A DNA stretch of 64,000 nucleotides from Croceibacterium segetis (GTDB taxonomy: Bacteria; Pseudomonadota; Alphaproteobacteria; Sphingomonadales; Sphingomonadaceae): assembly GCF_011320115.1 (NCBI RefSeq), contig NZ_JAANOZ010000005.1, forward strand, positions 124,001-188,000, written 5' to 3'. Both the position numbers and the translations under genes were made by a program. This document shows positions 42,146 to 51,593 of the stretch, in pieces (position 1 is the stretch's first letter; each line of letters starts with the position of its first letter). The notes below the pieces were generated by a model. That model had not been told where the DNA came from and searched no databases. It saw nothing but the letters and a program-made list of their open reading frames with translations.

Positions 42146-42939
42146 AGCTTCCTTACTGGCACGTCGACGCCTTCGCGGCGCGCGCCTTCGCCGGCAACCA
42201 GGCGGCTGTGATGCCGCTCGGTCACTGGCTGCAGGACGCGGTGCTGCAAGCGATCGCCGAGGAGAACATGTTCGCCGAAACCGCCTTCGTCGTGAAGGAC
42301 GAAACCGGCGCCGCCGACTGGGAACTGCGCTGGTTTACCCCGGCCTGTGAGATACGCCTGTGCGGCCACGCCACGCTGGCCGCGGGTCATGTCCTGCTCG
42401 AGCGGGACGGCGGCGAGCGGGTGACCTTCCGCACACGCAAGGCCGGCAATCTCGAGGTCCGCCGGGCCGCCGGCGGTGGTTACGAGCTCGCCCTGCCGAC
42501 GATCGCCACCGAACCCGGCGAGTGGCCCGAGGCGGTCGCACTGCTTGGCGCGAGACCGCAGGAAGTCTGGCGCAGCCGCGACCGCTACGGGATCTACCTG
42601 TTCGCCAGCGAAGCCGAGGTCCGCGCGCTGGCGCCCGACCTCAAGGGCCTCGCCGCGCTCGGCGACGACCAGTTCATCTGCACCGCGCCTGGCGACCGCA
42701 CCGACGTCGTCAGCCGGGTGTTCGTCCCCGGCGGCGGGGTCGACGAGGACAGCGTGACCGGCTCGGCGCACGCCGCGCTGACCCCGTTCTGGGCGGCTCG
42801 GCTCGGCCGGACGAGCTTCTCCGCGCACCAGGCCTCGCGCCGCGGCGGCGACCTGACCTGCCGGCTCAAGGGCGACCAAGCGTGGCTCAACGGCCACTGC
42901 GCGACGGTGGTCGAGGGTAGCTTCTATCTCGAGGGATAG
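42142..42939 (+). CDS. PhzF family isomerase
   Basis: 265 residues from a GTG at 42142. Typical features are FAGNQAAVM near residue 17, the catalytic glutamate E46 in MFAETAFV, the CGHATLAAGH block and DEDSVTGSAHAAL near residue 205. The family includes isomerases and epimerases related to diaminopimelate epimerase; most have no known substrate. Its end overlaps the convergent serine hydrolase gene by 16 bases. Confidence 0.88.
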   Translation: MKLPYWHVDAFAARAFAGNQAAVMPLGHWLQDAVLQAIAEENMFAETAFVVKDETGAADWELRWFTPACEIRLCGHATLAAGHVLLERDGGERVTFRTRKAGNLEVRRAAGGGYELALPTIATEPGEWPEAVALLGARPQEVWRSRDRYGIYLFASEAEVRALAPDLKGLAALGDDQFICTAPGDRTDVVSRVFVPGGGVDEDSVTGSAHAALTPFWAARLGRTSFSAHQASRRGGDLTCRLKGDQAWLNGHCATVVEGSFYLEG

Positions 42940-44051
42940 AGCGCGGCGATCTTCGCCAGCGAATCGATCAGCGCCGGCCGGTCCTTGCCGTCGGTCTTGC
43001 CGAGGCGGACGATGGTCAGCCCCTGCGAGGGCGAGACGATCACGTATTGCCCGAGATGACCGACCAGTGCGAAGGCGTCGTGCGGGCCCTGCTTGGCATA
43101 GAGTTCGTCACGTTTGCCGCCCGATGGCCGGTTGAGCCACGTCATCGCGCCGTAATCGGCCGAGCGCGGGCTCGGCGTGGTCATGAACTCGATCCACGCC
43201 CTCGGCACCAGCTGGGCGCCGTTCACCGACCCCTTGTGTCGCAGCATCTCGCCGAACTTGCCCCAGTCGCGCGCGGTGGCCCAGATCATGCTCCCGCCGA
43301 TCATCGTCCCGGCGGCATCGTATTCGGGCGTGAACGAAGGCGCACCGAGCGGGCCGGACACGCGCGATTCAAAAAACTCGGCGACTGCTTGCCGCCGCGC
43401 ATCGGGCTTGGCGCCGGTCGCGAGCACCCGCGCGGCGATGTCGGCCAGAATCACGCCCGTAGGCGTCGAATAAGTGAACACCTTGCCCGGCTCGTGCGTG
43501 AGCGGCTGCGCCTCGGCCCAAGCGGCCATGTCGTCGCGCCCGTCGCGGAACAGCATCCGCACTTCGCCCGATTCGTAGATCGGTTCGCTGTTCTCCTTGT
43601 GCCTGAGGCCCGAGCGCATTTGCAGCAGGTGGCGCAGGGTGATCTCGCCGCGCGGATCGCCGGGGCGCTGCCAGGCGGGGATCGGCGGCGGGTCGTCGAG
43701 CCGCAGCCGCCCTTCGGCGACCAGCGCGCCGATAATCACCCCGGTGACGGTCTTCGACATCGACCAGCCGAGGAACTTCGTGCGCGGACTGTAACCTTCG
43801 CCGTAACGCTCGGCCGCGACCACGCCGTCGTGGAGCACCAGCACCGCGCGGGTTTCGCCGATGCCGTCGCGGGTGAACAGCTCGTCAACCGCTCGGGCCA
43901 GCTTCTCGCGTGGGACGCCGGGGTTCTTTGCGACGGCCTCTAGCGCGGCCGGCGACAAGGCCGGCTGCGAAGGCGCGGGCTCGCCGCAACCCGCCAGCAA
44001 GAGGGCTGGCAGCAGGAGGGCGGCAAGGCTAGGAAAGGCGCGGCGCGGCAT
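42924..44051 (-). CDS. Serine hydrolase of the beta-lactamase/NylB type, lipoprotein
   Basis: 375 residues from the ATG at 44051, which gives a lipoprotein signal (LLLAGC, C22). The nucleophile motif is SMSK (97-100), and the tyrosine of the second motif is Y194 in TYSTPTG. LLQMRSGLR and the overall layout match the class C beta-lactamase-related family that includes 6-aminohexanoate-dimer hydrolase. The substrate is unknown; a role in beta-lactam resistance is not implied. It is divergent from a small membrane protein, 31 bases apart. Confidence 0.87.
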   Translation of the reverse strand: MPRRAFPSLAALLLPALLLAGCGEPAPSQPALSPAALEAVAKNPGVPREKLARAVDELFTRDGIGETRAVLVLHDGVVAAERYGEGYSPRTKFLGWSMSKTVTGVIIGALVAEGRLRLDDPPPIPAWQRPGDPRGEITLRHLLQMRSGLRHKENSEPIYESGEVRMLFRDGRDDMAAWAEAQPLTHEPGKVFTYSTPTGVILADIAARVLATGAKPDARRQAVAEFFESRVSGPLGAPSFTPEYDAAGTMIGGSMIWATARDWGKFGEMLRHKGSVNGAQLVPRAWIEFMTTPSPRSADYGAMTWLNRPSGGKRDELYAKQGPHDAFALVGHLGQYVIVSPSQGLTIVRLGKTDGKDRPALIDSLAKIAALYPSR

Positions 44052-44082
44052 CGGCGCGCATCCATCCCCCAGGCAGGAACGC

Positions 44083-44430
44083 ATGGCAACCGCAAAGACT
44101 GGAGGATCGCGCAGGCGGCCGACCTGGCTCAAGGTCGTGCTGGTCCTCGTGCTCGCGCTCGCCGCGCTCGGCTGGCTCTACCGCGCGCCGCTTTACGGCT
44201 TCGCCGAAACCGGCGCCGCCGTCGGCGCGCGCAACGCCTGCGCCTGCCGTTACGTCGCCGGACGCAGCCTGAAGGATTGCAAGAAGGATTTCGAGCCGCG
44301 AATGGAGGCGGTGTTCGTCAGCGACGATGAGGACGAGCGCAGCGTCACCGGCTACGTCCCGCTGATCGCCAGCGAGACCGCGCACTACCGCAAGGGCTTC
44401 GGCTGCGTGCTCGACCCGTGGGACGAATAG
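44083..44430 (+). CDS. Small membrane-anchored hypothetical protein
   Basis: 115 residues from the ATG at 44083. One span (about 17-32) is followed by a periplasmic domain with cysteines in [20 protein letters not shown] and KGFGCVLD, suggesting two disulfides. I do not recognise a named family. The upstream frame to 43861 is a shadow of the serine hydrolase. Its last 46 bases overlap mnmA on the other strand. Confidence 0.7.
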   Translation: MATAKTGGSRRRPTWLKVVLVLVLALAALGWLYRAPLYGFAETGAAVGARNACACRYVAGRSLKDCKKDFEPRMEAVFVSDDEDERSVTGYVPLIASETAHYRKGFGCVLDPWDE

Positions 44431-45584
44431 GGCTCGGTCGCTTCGATCCAGCCGCCGCCGATGACCCGGTCGCCTGAATAAAGCACGGCGGCCTGGCCCG
44501 GCGCGACGCCGAATTCGGGCTGGGTAAAGCGTATCGTCGCCGCCGCGCCGTCGCCAACGGGCCCTTCGAGCGCGACCGGCACCGGCTTGGCGAGCGAGCG
44601 CACCTTTGCCGTCAGCGGTCCGTCGGGCAGCGGGCCGATGCGGTTGGTCTCGATGAGGCGGGCGGCGCCGACGGCGAGCAGGCGCTTGGGCCCGACATGG
44701 ACCTCGGCCGCCTCGGCATCGAGCGCGATCACGTAGAGCGGTTCGGGCTGCCCGCCGATCTCAAGCCCGCGGCGCTGGCCGACGGTGAAATGGATCACGC
44801 CCGCGTGCTCGCCGAGCGTTTCGCCGGTTTCGGCATGGACGATCCGCCCCGGACGCGCGCCTGCGGGACGCAGCGACTTGACGATGCGGGCATAGTCCCC
44901 GTCGGGCACGAAGCAGATGTCCTGGCTGTCGGGCTTGGCGGCCACCGCAAGGCCGAACTCGCCGGCGATCCGGCGGACCTCGTCCTTCGGCAAGTCGCCG
45001 AGCGGGAAGCGCAGGTAATCGAGTTGCACTTCGGTCGTCGCGTAGAGGAAGTACGACTGGTCGCGGGCCGGATCTCGCGCGCGCCACAACTCGGGCCCGG
45101 CGATGCCCATGACCCGGCGAACGTAGTGCCCGGTGGCGAGGCAGTCGGCGCCGAGCTCCTTGGCCATCCGCAGCAAGTCGGTGAACTTGGGACCCATGTT
45201 GCAGCGGATGCATGGAATCGGCGTGCGCCCGGCGAGGTAATCGTCGGCGAAGCGCTCGACCACCTCCTCGCGGAAGGCGCTCTCGTGGTCGAACACGTAA
45301 TGCGCGAAACCGAGCCGGTCCGCGACCGTCCGGGCGTCGCGGATGTCGTCGCCGGCGCAGCACGCGCCCTTGCGCCCGGTGGCGGCGCCGTAATCGTAGA
45401 GCTGCAGCGTGATGCCGATCACCTCGGCCCCGCTCCTGGCCGCGAGCGCGGCGACCACGGAGCTGTCGACGCCGCCGGACATGGCGACGACGATCCGGCA
45501 CTGGGCCGCCGCGCGCGGCAGGTCGAACAGCGCCGCGGGGTCCTCGATCAGGCCGAGGGGGCCGAAAAAAGCAGGGGCGGTCAT
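44385..45584 (-). CDS. mnmA: tRNA-specific 2-thiouridylase
   Basis: 399 residues from the ATG at 45584 (an upstream ATG at 45617 would add 11 residues). PP-loop [10 protein letters not shown] with S36-S41, the catalytic C128 in [11 protein letters not shown] and the partner C224 in DICFVPDGD. It thiolates U34 of tRNAs for Lys, Glu and Gln. The C-terminal last 15 residues overlap the end of the convergent small gene. Confidence 0.94.
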   Translation of the reverse strand: MTAPAFFGPLGLIEDPAALFDLPRAAAQCRIVVAMSGGVDSSVVAALAARSGAEVIGITLQLYDYGAATGRKGACCAGDDIRDARTVADRLGFAHYVFDHESAFREEVVERFADDYLAGRTPIPCIRCNMGPKFTDLLRMAKELGADCLATGHYVRRVMGIAGPELWRARDPARDQSYFLYATTEVQLDYLRFPLGDLPKDEVRRIAGEFGLAVAAKPDSQDICFVPDGDYARIVKSLRPAGARPGRIVHAETGETLGEHAGVIHFTVGQRRGLEIGGQPEPLYVIALDAEAAEVHVGPKRLLAVGAARLIETNRIGPLPDGPLTAKVRSLAKPVPVALEGPVGDGAAATIRFTQPEFGVAPGQAAVLYSGDRVIGGGWIEATEPYSSHGSSTQPKPLR

Positions 45585-45638
45585 CGCGCCGCGCCCATAC
45601 ACCGCCCGGTCGCTCACCGCAAAGACGGCGTCGCCGCG

Positions 45639-45653
45639 TTAACCCGGCCTAAC
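45639..45653 (+). promoter_or_regulatory. Candidate CtrA-type binding site
   Basis: TTAACC (45639-45644) followed by CTAAC (45649-45653) resembles the TTAA-N7-TTAAC box of the CtrA response regulator, but the spacing is one base short and one base differs. It lies about 60 bases upstream of the sciP operon. Confidence 0.35.
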
Positions 45654-45710
45654 GCAGAGTAAATCGCGGCTTTACCTGTTCTTGACGCTTGGCGGTCTAG
45701 ACCCCGTCGC

Positions 45711-46028
45711 ATGTTCGAAGGCAAGCTTCCTGGCGCCGCTGCCTCGCGGCCGCTCGACAAGGCTTCCGTGGGGCCGGGCCGTCTGCGCCCGGTGTCGTGG
45801 CAGGACCTCGTCGCGCGGTTCGACGCCGTGCGCGAGCTGAGGACCGAGCTCGGTATAGGGGAGACGGCCGGGGGGGCCAGCTTCGATCCGGATTCGGCCC
45901 GCCACATCGCCGAACTCGGCGACGGCAAACCGGACATTAACTTAGATGATTTAGCCAATGGCAAAGCTGCCGGCGGCATGGGTCGCCCCAACACGAACGG
46001 CGCCGCGAGCGACGACCCGAGGACCTAA
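45711..46028 (+). CDS. Hypothetical protein upstream of sciP
   Basis: 105 residues, hydrophilic. The N-terminal half has SWQDLVARFDAVRELRTEL, a likely amphipathic helix; the C-terminal half is glycine, aspartate and asparagine rich and probably disordered. No family is recognised. The stop overlaps the sciP start by one base, so it is co-transcribed with that cell-cycle regulator and may belong to the same function. Confidence 0.75.
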   Translation: MFEGKLPGAAASRPLDKASVGPGRLRPVSWQDLVARFDAVRELRTELGIGETAGGASFDPDSARHIAELGDGKPDINLDDLANGKAAGGMGRPNTNGAASDDPRT

Positions 46029-46327
46029 TGATCGAAAACCAGAAAATCCGTCCCGCGCAAGTGATCGGCCCCCTCGGGGAGCCGCTGACGATCGACGACT
46101 TACCTGCGCCCGAGACCAAGCGGTGGGTCGTGCGGCGCAAGGCGGAGGTCGTCGCGGCGGTCAACGGCGGCCTGCTGACGATCGACGAGGTGCTCGAGCG
46201 CTATAATCTGACGCTCGAGGAATTCGCCTCGTGGCAGCGCGCTGTCGACCGCTCGGGCATGCAGGGCCTGCGGGTCACCCGCATCCAGCATTACCGCGAT
46301 CTCTACGAGCGCCAGCTCAAGTACTGA
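46028..46327 (+). CDS. sciP: DUF1153 protein, SciP-type inhibitor of CtrA
   Basis: 99 residues. The DUF1153 signature is clear: GEPLTIDDLPAPETKRWVVR, then a helix-turn-helix-like segment with KAEVVAAVNGGLLTIDEVLE and YNLTLEEFASW. In Caulobacter SciP binds CtrA and DNA to block CtrA-dependent transcription after S-phase entry. Presence here suggests the CtrA network is conserved in this organism. Length matches the family. Confidence 0.9.
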   Translation: MIENQKIRPAQVIGPLGEPLTIDDLPAPETKRWVVRRKAEVVAAVNGGLLTIDEVLERYNLTLEEFASWQRAVDRSGMQGLRVTRIQHYRDLYERQLKY

Positions 46328-46393
46328 GGCTCCGGCTTAGGCAGATTCGTCCGCTCCCGTCCGGCCCAAGCTCAGCTCGGCCGGCGGAGGCGG

Positions 46394-46419
46394 GGAACGC
46401 ATTGCACGCCCTGTGGTTT
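46394..46419 (+). promoter_or_regulatory. Candidate sigma-EcfG (general stress) promoter
   Basis: GGAAC (46394-46398), a 17-base spacer, then GTTT (46416-46419), matching the GGAAC-N16/17-GTT consensus of alphaproteobacterial EcfG promoters. It ends 46 bases before the ATG of the GlsB/YeaQ-type gene, a family often under stress control. Confidence 0.6.
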
Positions 46420-46465
46420 ATCCGGGACAACGCGCGTGATGCGCGAAGAACAGGAGGACCGGAGT

Positions 46466-46732
46466 ATGGGCTGGATTGTCGCAATTATCGTCGGCGGCGT
46501 CGCCGGCTGGCTGGCGAGCATGGTAATGGCTCGCGATGGCTCGATGGGTATCTTTTGGAACATCGTCGTCGGCATCATCGGCGCGATCATCGGCAACGCC
46601 GTCATCGCCCCGCTGATCGGCATCGGTGGAAGCATCCAGACGTTCAATCTCGGCGGTTTCATCATCGCCATCATCGGCGCCATCGTCCTGCTCGCGATCG
46701 TTAACCTCGTCCAGCGTGGACGCGTGCGCTAA
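46466..46732 (+). CDS. GlsB/YeaQ/YmgE family stress-response membrane protein
   Basis: 88 residues from the ATG at 46466, which has AGGAGG about eight bases upstream; the earlier in-frame ATG at 46436 lacks such a site. Three glycine-rich hydrophobic spans with GGVAGWLASMVM and NIVVGIIGAIIGN are typical of transglycosylase-associated (YeaQ/YmgE) proteins. They are small inner-membrane proteins of unclear mechanism that respond to stress. The EcfG-type promoter and the downstream hairpin suggest a single-gene transcript. Confidence 0.9.
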   Translation: MGWIVAIIVGGVAGWLASMVMARDGSMGIFWNIVVGIIGAIIGNAVIAPLIGIGGSIQTFNLGGFIIAIIGAIVLLAIVNLVQRGRVR

Positions 46733-46756
46733 AGCGAACATTCGAAACAACGACGG

Positions 46757-46793
46757 GCGGGCTCGCGGTATCGCGGGCCCGCTCTTTCATTTT
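46757..46793 (+). terminator. Rho-independent terminator
   Basis: An 11-bp GC-rich stem (46757-46767 with 46772-46782, one G-T pair) with loop GTAT, followed by TCTTTCATTTT. It lies 25 bases after the stop of the GlsB/YeaQ-type gene. Confidence 0.8.
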
Positions 46794-46962
46794 ACGACAA
46801 TTTATTACTCGTCGGCTCCCAAGCGCTTTTGATAGAAGCGCGGATTGCATGGCCCGGGCGTGCGCTCTATGCGCCTTTCGGAAGCGCTGCCTTTGATATG
46901 CGGTGCGCGCTCAACTATGATATGGCCCCGCATCGCTGGGCCAGCGGGACTTACGACTTGCG

Positions 46963-48159
46963 ATGAACTACGAGACGACAATGGCAGATCTGAGCGGCGC
47001 GCCTGGCACGCTGGTCGAAGAGATCGAGGTCGACGGCAGGCGCGCGCGGCGCCGGCGGATCATCGTGGTCGTCGTCGTCGCAGCGGTGCTGCTGGCGCTT
47101 GCCGCGTGGATGATGTCGCGCGGCGCGGACGGCGACACCGCCCTCGAGCCCTCGACGCAGAACGCCGCTCCCACGGTGACCGTGGTGGAGCCCGGGCGGA
47201 CGACTGTGACCGGTCTGATCAACGCCACCGGCTCGCTCGCCGCGACCCATGAAGTCGCGGTCGGCGTGGTCGGCGAAGGCGGTCGGGTGATTTCGGTGCC
47301 GGTGCAGGTCGGCGACTGGGTTCGCCGCGGCCAGGTCCTCGCAGTGATCGACCGTTCGGTGCAGAACGAGCAGGCCGCGGGCTCGGCCGCGCAGATCGAG
47401 GTCGCCAAGGCCGACGCGTCGCTGGCACAGTCCAATCTCGACCGCGCGCTCAAGCTGGTCGACCGCGGGTTCATCTCGAAGGCCGACGTCGATCGCCTGA
47501 CCTCGACCCGCGACGCTGCCGTCGCCCGGGTCAAGGTGGCCCAGGCTTCCTATCGCGAGTTGCTCGCCCGCAACGCGCGGCTCAACATCGTCGCCCCGGT
47601 GGGCGGCCTGATCCTGGACCGTAACGTCGAGGTCGGCCAGGTGCTCGGCGCCGGCGGCCAGAACCCGCCGTTCACGATGGCCCAGGACGGCCAGATGGAA
47701 CTGCTCGCCAAAGTCGGCGAGGACGATCTGGGGTCGATTGCCGTCGGTTCGACGGCCCAGGTCACGCCCGTGGGATCCGACAGGGCTTTCACCGGGCAGA
47801 TCTGGAAGAAGGAACCGACGATCGACCCGACCGATCGACAGGGTGTGGTCCGGGTCGCCTTGCCGTACGATCCGGCGATCCATCCTGGCGGGTTCGCCTC
47901 GGCGGTGATCGACGGCGGGACCGTGGTCGCCCCGCGGCTGCCTGAAAGCGCGATCATGTCGGACACCAAAGGCAGCTACGTCTACGTCGTCGGCAAGGAC
48001 AACAAGATCGAACGCCGCGCCGTGAAGACCGGCACGGTCACCGACGAAGGCACGGCGATCGTCGCCGGCCTGTCGGGGACCGAGCACGTCGTCCTGCGCG
48101 CCGGCGGGTTCCTCAATCCGGGCGACAAGGTGCGGCCAGTCCTGCCGACCAAGCGGTAG
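46963..48159 (+). CDS. RND efflux periplasmic adaptor (membrane fusion protein)
   Basis: 398 residues. N-terminal anchor (about 33-50) after a charged lead, barrel-sandwich/lipoyl halves (VQVGDWVRRGQVLAVIDRS and RLNIVAPVGGLILDRNVEVG), a helical hairpin between them, and a beta-barrel with TAQVTPVGSDRAFTG. It links the inner-membrane RND pump to an outer-membrane channel. The pump gene follows after 15 bases. An outer-membrane factor gene is not seen in the window. Confidence 0.92.
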   Translation: MNYETTMADLSGAPGTLVEEIEVDGRRARRRRIIVVVVVAAVLLALAAWMMSRGADGDTALEPSTQNAAPTVTVVEPGRTTVTGLINATGSLAATHEVAVGVVGEGGRVISVPVQVGDWVRRGQVLAVIDRSVQNEQAAGSAAQIEVAKADASLAQSNLDRALKLVDRGFISKADVDRLTSTRDAAVARVKVAQASYRELLARNARLNIVAPVGGLILDRNVEVGQVLGAGGQNPPFTMAQDGQMELLAKVGEDDLGSIAVGSTAQVTPVGSDRAFTGQIWKKEPTIDPTDRQGVVRVALPYDPAIHPGGFASAVIDGGTVVAPRLPESAIMSDTKGSYVYVVGKDNKIERRAVKTGTVTDEGTAIVAGLSGTEHVVLRAGGFLNPGDKVRPVLPTKR

Positions 48160-48174
48160 GACGCCGGTCCAAGC

Positions 48175-51100
48175 ATGAACTTTCGCAACATATCCGCGTG
48201 GTCGATCCGCAACCCGATCGTCCCCATCGTCTTCTTCATTGGCCTGACGCTCGCCGGACTGGTGTCGTTCAGCCGCATGGACGTCAACAACTCGCCGGAC
48301 ATCGATTTTCCCGCGGTCAACGTCTCCATCAGTCAGCCCGGCGCCGCGCCGACCGAAATCGAGACGCAGATTACCCAGAAGGTCGAAGCGGCGGTCCGTT
48401 CGGTCAACGGGGTCGACGAAATCCAGTCGACCGCCAGCGAAGGCAACAGCAACACCACCGTCACTTTCGTCATCGGCACCGATTCCAATAACGCGGTCAA
48501 CGAAGTCAAAAACGCGCTCGACCAGGTGCGCGGCGACTTGCCTGACGGGATCCTCGAGCCGCGGGTGACCAAGATCGAAGCCGGCGGCAACGGCCCGATC
48601 GGCTATTTCGCGGTTAGCGCCGACGACATGACGATGGAACAGCTGAGCTGGTTCATCGACGACACAATCTCGCGCCGGCTGCTGTCGATCGAAGGCATGG
48701 CCACCGTCAGCCGCGCGGGCGGCGTTGACCGCGAGATCCGCGTGGTGCTCGACCCGGCGAAGATGCAATCCCTCGGTGTGACGGCCAGCGCGGTCAACCA
48801 AGCCCTGCGCCAGGTGAACACCGACGCGGCCGGCGGTGCAGCGCAGATCGCCGGCTCGCGTCAGTCGGTGCGCGTGCTTGGCAATGCCGGCAACGCGCTG
48901 GAACTGTCCAACACGCGGATCAATCTGGGTGGCGGCCGCACGATCCGGCTCGACCAGGTCGGCAAGGTCTACGACGGCTTCTCCGAGCAGAAATCGATCG
49001 CCAAGATGAAGGGCCGCCAGGTCGTCACTTTCGGTATCGAACGGGCCAAGGGCGCCTCCGACGTCACCGTGTACGACGCCGCGATCAAGGAGCTGAAGTC
49101 GATAGAGGCGGAGAATCCCGGCATCGACATCACCCAGCTCTATACCAGCGTCGACTACACCAAGCAGCAATACGAAACCTCGATGGAGGCGATGATCGAA
49201 GGCGCGATCCTCGCGGTCATCGTGGTTTTCCTGTTCCTGCGCGACTGGCGCGCGACGATGATTTCGGCGCTGGCGATCCCCCTCTCGGCGATCCCGACCT
49301 TCTGGTTCATGGACCTGCTCGGGTTCACGCTCAACGAGCTCTCGCTGCTCGCCTTGAGCCTGGTCGCCGGTGTGCTGGTCGACGACGCGATCGTCGAGAT
49401 CGAGAACATCGTGCGCCACATGCGCATGGGCAAGAGCGCCTACCAGGCGTCGATCGACGCCGCCGACGAGATCGGGCTGGCGGTGGTCGCGACCAGCCTG
49501 TCGATCGTCGCGGTGTTCCTCCCGGTCGGCCTGATGCCGGGCATTTCCGGACAGTTCTTCAAGAACTTCGGCCTGACGATCGTCGCCGCGGTGCTTACCA
49601 GCCTGGCCGTCGCGCGAATGATCACACCCATGGTCGCGGCCTATTTCCTCAAGGCCAAGGGGCACCAGTCGCACGGCGAGGGTCCGATGATGGATCGCTA
49701 CATGTCGATCCTCAAGTGGACGCTCAACACCGAGAAGGTGGAGGCCTATCGCGCTCGCACCCAGCCGGTCGCTTCGGAGGGTTGGTACGGCCCGGTCGAG
49801 TTCGGATTCTTCGTCCTCTATGTCCTTTGCGGCTACCTGTTCGTTCGCATTGGCGGGCAGTTCCTTCCCGGCGGAGTTCTCATCAAGTTCGGCTTGTTAC
49901 TCACCGGGCTCGTCGTCGTCCGCCTGCTGACCGGTCCGATCTCCAGTCTCTTCGGCCCGCGCTTTGCCGAATGGCACCAGTATTACCGGACGATCATCCG
50001 TTCGCGCTATCGCGACCATCGGGCGTGGATGTTCGTCGCCGGGGTGGTCGCGCTGACGATCACCGCCCTGCTGCTCACGAAGATGCCGCAGCAATTCCAG
50101 CCCATTACCGACAGCGACACCAGCCGCGTCAACATCGAGATGGTCCCCGGGACCACCATCGAGGCGACCGAGGCGGTGGCCGACCGCGCGACGGCGATCC
50201 TCGAAGCGCAGACCGACGAGGTCGACCGCGTCCTTGAGCGGATCAACGAGGGACAGGCGCGGCTGTTCGTCGTGCTCAAGGAAGACCGGCCGATGAAGAG
50301 CCCCGACTGGGAGCGCAAGGTCATGCCGCAACTGCAGAAGATCGCCGATGCGCGGGTCACCTTCGCCTCGCAGAACGGCGGCGGCACCGGACGCGACATC
50401 TCGGTGATGTTGACCGGCTCCGACCCGGTCGTGCTCAACCGCACCGCGCAGACCCTTGTCGAACAGATGGCCAGCGTGCCCGGTGCGGTCGCGCCGCGCA
50501 TCGCCGCCGACATGCAGCGCCCTGAGCTGGTGATCGAACCGCGGCTGGACCTGGCGGCCCAGCTCGGCGTGACCACCAGCGCGCTCAGCCAGGCGATCCG
50601 CATCGCGACGCTGGGCGAGATCGACCAGAACGCCGCCAAGTTCTCGCTGTCCGACCGGCAGATCCCGATCCGCGTCGTGCTTGCCAAGTCCTCGCGCGAG
50701 AGTATCGCCACGATCGAGAACATGCCGGTCCCGACCGCGGCGGGCGGCTCGGTACCGCTGAAGCGAGTGGCGGCAATCCGCTTCGGCGCGGGCCCGACGC
50801 AGATCCAGCGCTTCAACCAGGCCCGGCGCATCTTCGTCGGTGCCGACCTTGCGCCGGGGGCCGTCAGCGGCCCGGTGATGAACGCGATCAAAGCGCTGCC
50901 GGTCATGAAGAACTTGCCCGCCGGGGTGTCCAACAAGCCGGTCGGCAACGAGAAGTGGCAGGGCGAGCTGATCCAGAACTTCATCATCGCGGTGATCGCC
51001 GGCATCCTGATGGTCTTCGCGGTGCTGGTGCTGCTCTACCGCCGGTTCGTCTCCCCGCTGGTCAACATGACCTCGTTGCTGCTGGCGCCGCTCGGCGGGC

Positions 51101-51573
51101 TGCTGGCGCTGGCGATCACCGGCTACGTCACGCAAGGCTCGCCCAACCCGATCTCGATCTCGGTGTACATCGGCTTGCTGATGCTGCTCGGCATCGTCGC
51201 CAAGAATTCGATCCTGCTGATCGACTTCGCGATCGAGGAAATGGCCGCCGGCGTGCCCAAGCGCCAGGCGATCATCGACGCCGGGCACAAGCGCGCGCAG
51301 CCGATCTTGATGACCACCGTGGCGATGACTGCGGGAATGGTGCCGACGGCGATCTCGCTTTCGGGCGACGCCGCGTGGCGCGCGCCGATGGGCACCACCG
51401 TGATTGGCGGCCTGCTGCTCTCGACGATGCTCACGCTGCTGATCGTCCCGGCGGGGTTCAGCCTCGCCGACGGCCTCGAAAAGCGCCTCGGCCCGTGGCT
51501 GCGCCACCGGGTGCTGACCTACCGGCCCGAGCACAAGCAGGAAGGCTCGGCGGAGGGCTACCCGGCCGAGTGA
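48175..51573 (+). CDS. RND family efflux transporter permease
   Basis: 1132 residues, typical of HAE1/MdtBC-like pumps. Twelve spans and two large periplasmic loops. The proton-relay aspartates D403-D404 lie in LVDDAIVEIENI, close to D407/D408 of AcrB. An unusual insertion of roughly 60-70 residues follows the first set of spans (about residues 500-600), with extra hydrophobic segments. The long open frame antisense to it is a codon-bias artefact. Substrates cannot be told from sequence. Confidence 0.93.
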   Translation: MNFRNISAWSIRNPIVPIVFFIGLTLAGLVSFSRMDVNNSPDIDFPAVNVSISQPGAAPTEIETQITQKVEAAVRSVNGVDEIQSTASEGNSNTTVTFVIGTDSNNAVNEVKNALDQVRGDLPDGILEPRVTKIEAGGNGPIGYFAVSADDMTMEQLSWFIDDTISRRLLSIEGMATVSRAGGVDREIRVVLDPAKMQSLGVTASAVNQALRQVNTDAAGGAAQIAGSRQSVRVLGNAGNALELSNTRINLGGGRTIRLDQVGKVYDGFSEQKSIAKMKGRQVVTFGIERAKGASDVTVYDAAIKELKSIEAENPGIDITQLYTSVDYTKQQYETSMEAMIEGAILAVIVVFLFLRDWRATMISALAIPLSAIPTFWFMDLLGFTLNELSLLALSLVAGVLVDDAIVEIENIVRHMRMGKSAYQASIDAADEIGLAVVATSLSIVAVFLPVGLMPGISGQFFKNFGLTIVAAVLTSLAVARMITPMVAAYFLKAKGHQSHGEGPMMDRYMSILKWTLNTEKVEAYRARTQPVASEGWYGPVEFGFFVLYVLCGYLFVRIGGQFLPGGVLIKFGLLLTGLVVVRLLTGPISSLFGPRFAEWHQYYRTIIRSRYRDHRAWMFVAGVVALTITALLLTKMPQQFQPITDSDTSRVNIEMVPGTTIEATEAVADRATAILEAQTDEVDRVLERINEGQARLFVVLKEDRPMKSPDWERKVMPQLQKIADARVTFASQNGGGTGRDISVMLTGSDPVVLNRTAQTLVEQMASVPGAVAPRIAADMQRPELVIEPRLDLAAQLGVTTSALSQAIRIATLGEIDQNAAKFSLSDRQIPIRVVLAKSSRESIATIENMPVPTAAGGSVPLKRVAAIRFGAGPTQIQRFNQARRIFVGADLAPGAVSGPVMNAIKALPVMKNLPAGVSNKPVGNEKWQGELIQNFIIAVIAGILMVFAVLVLLYRRFVSPLVNMTSLLLAPLGGLLALAITGYVTQGSPNPISISVYIGLLMLLGIVAKNSILLIDFAIEEMAAGVPKRQAIIDAGHKRAQPILMTTVAMTAGMVPTAISLSGDAAWRAPMGTTVIGGLLLSTMLTLLIVPAGFSLADGLEKRLGPWLRHRVLTYRPEHKQEGSAEGYPAE

Positions 51574-51593
51574 CAAGGGGCTAGGTCTTCAGC

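Noticed and set aside
46951-49674. A 907-codon open frame on the minus strand
   Set aside because: It is antisense to the RND adaptor and pump genes, has an Arg/Asp/His-rich composition without any domain, and arises from high-GC codon bias.
49897-51576. A 559-codon minus-strand frame
   Set aside because: Antisense shadow of the RND pump with no recognisable fold or signal.
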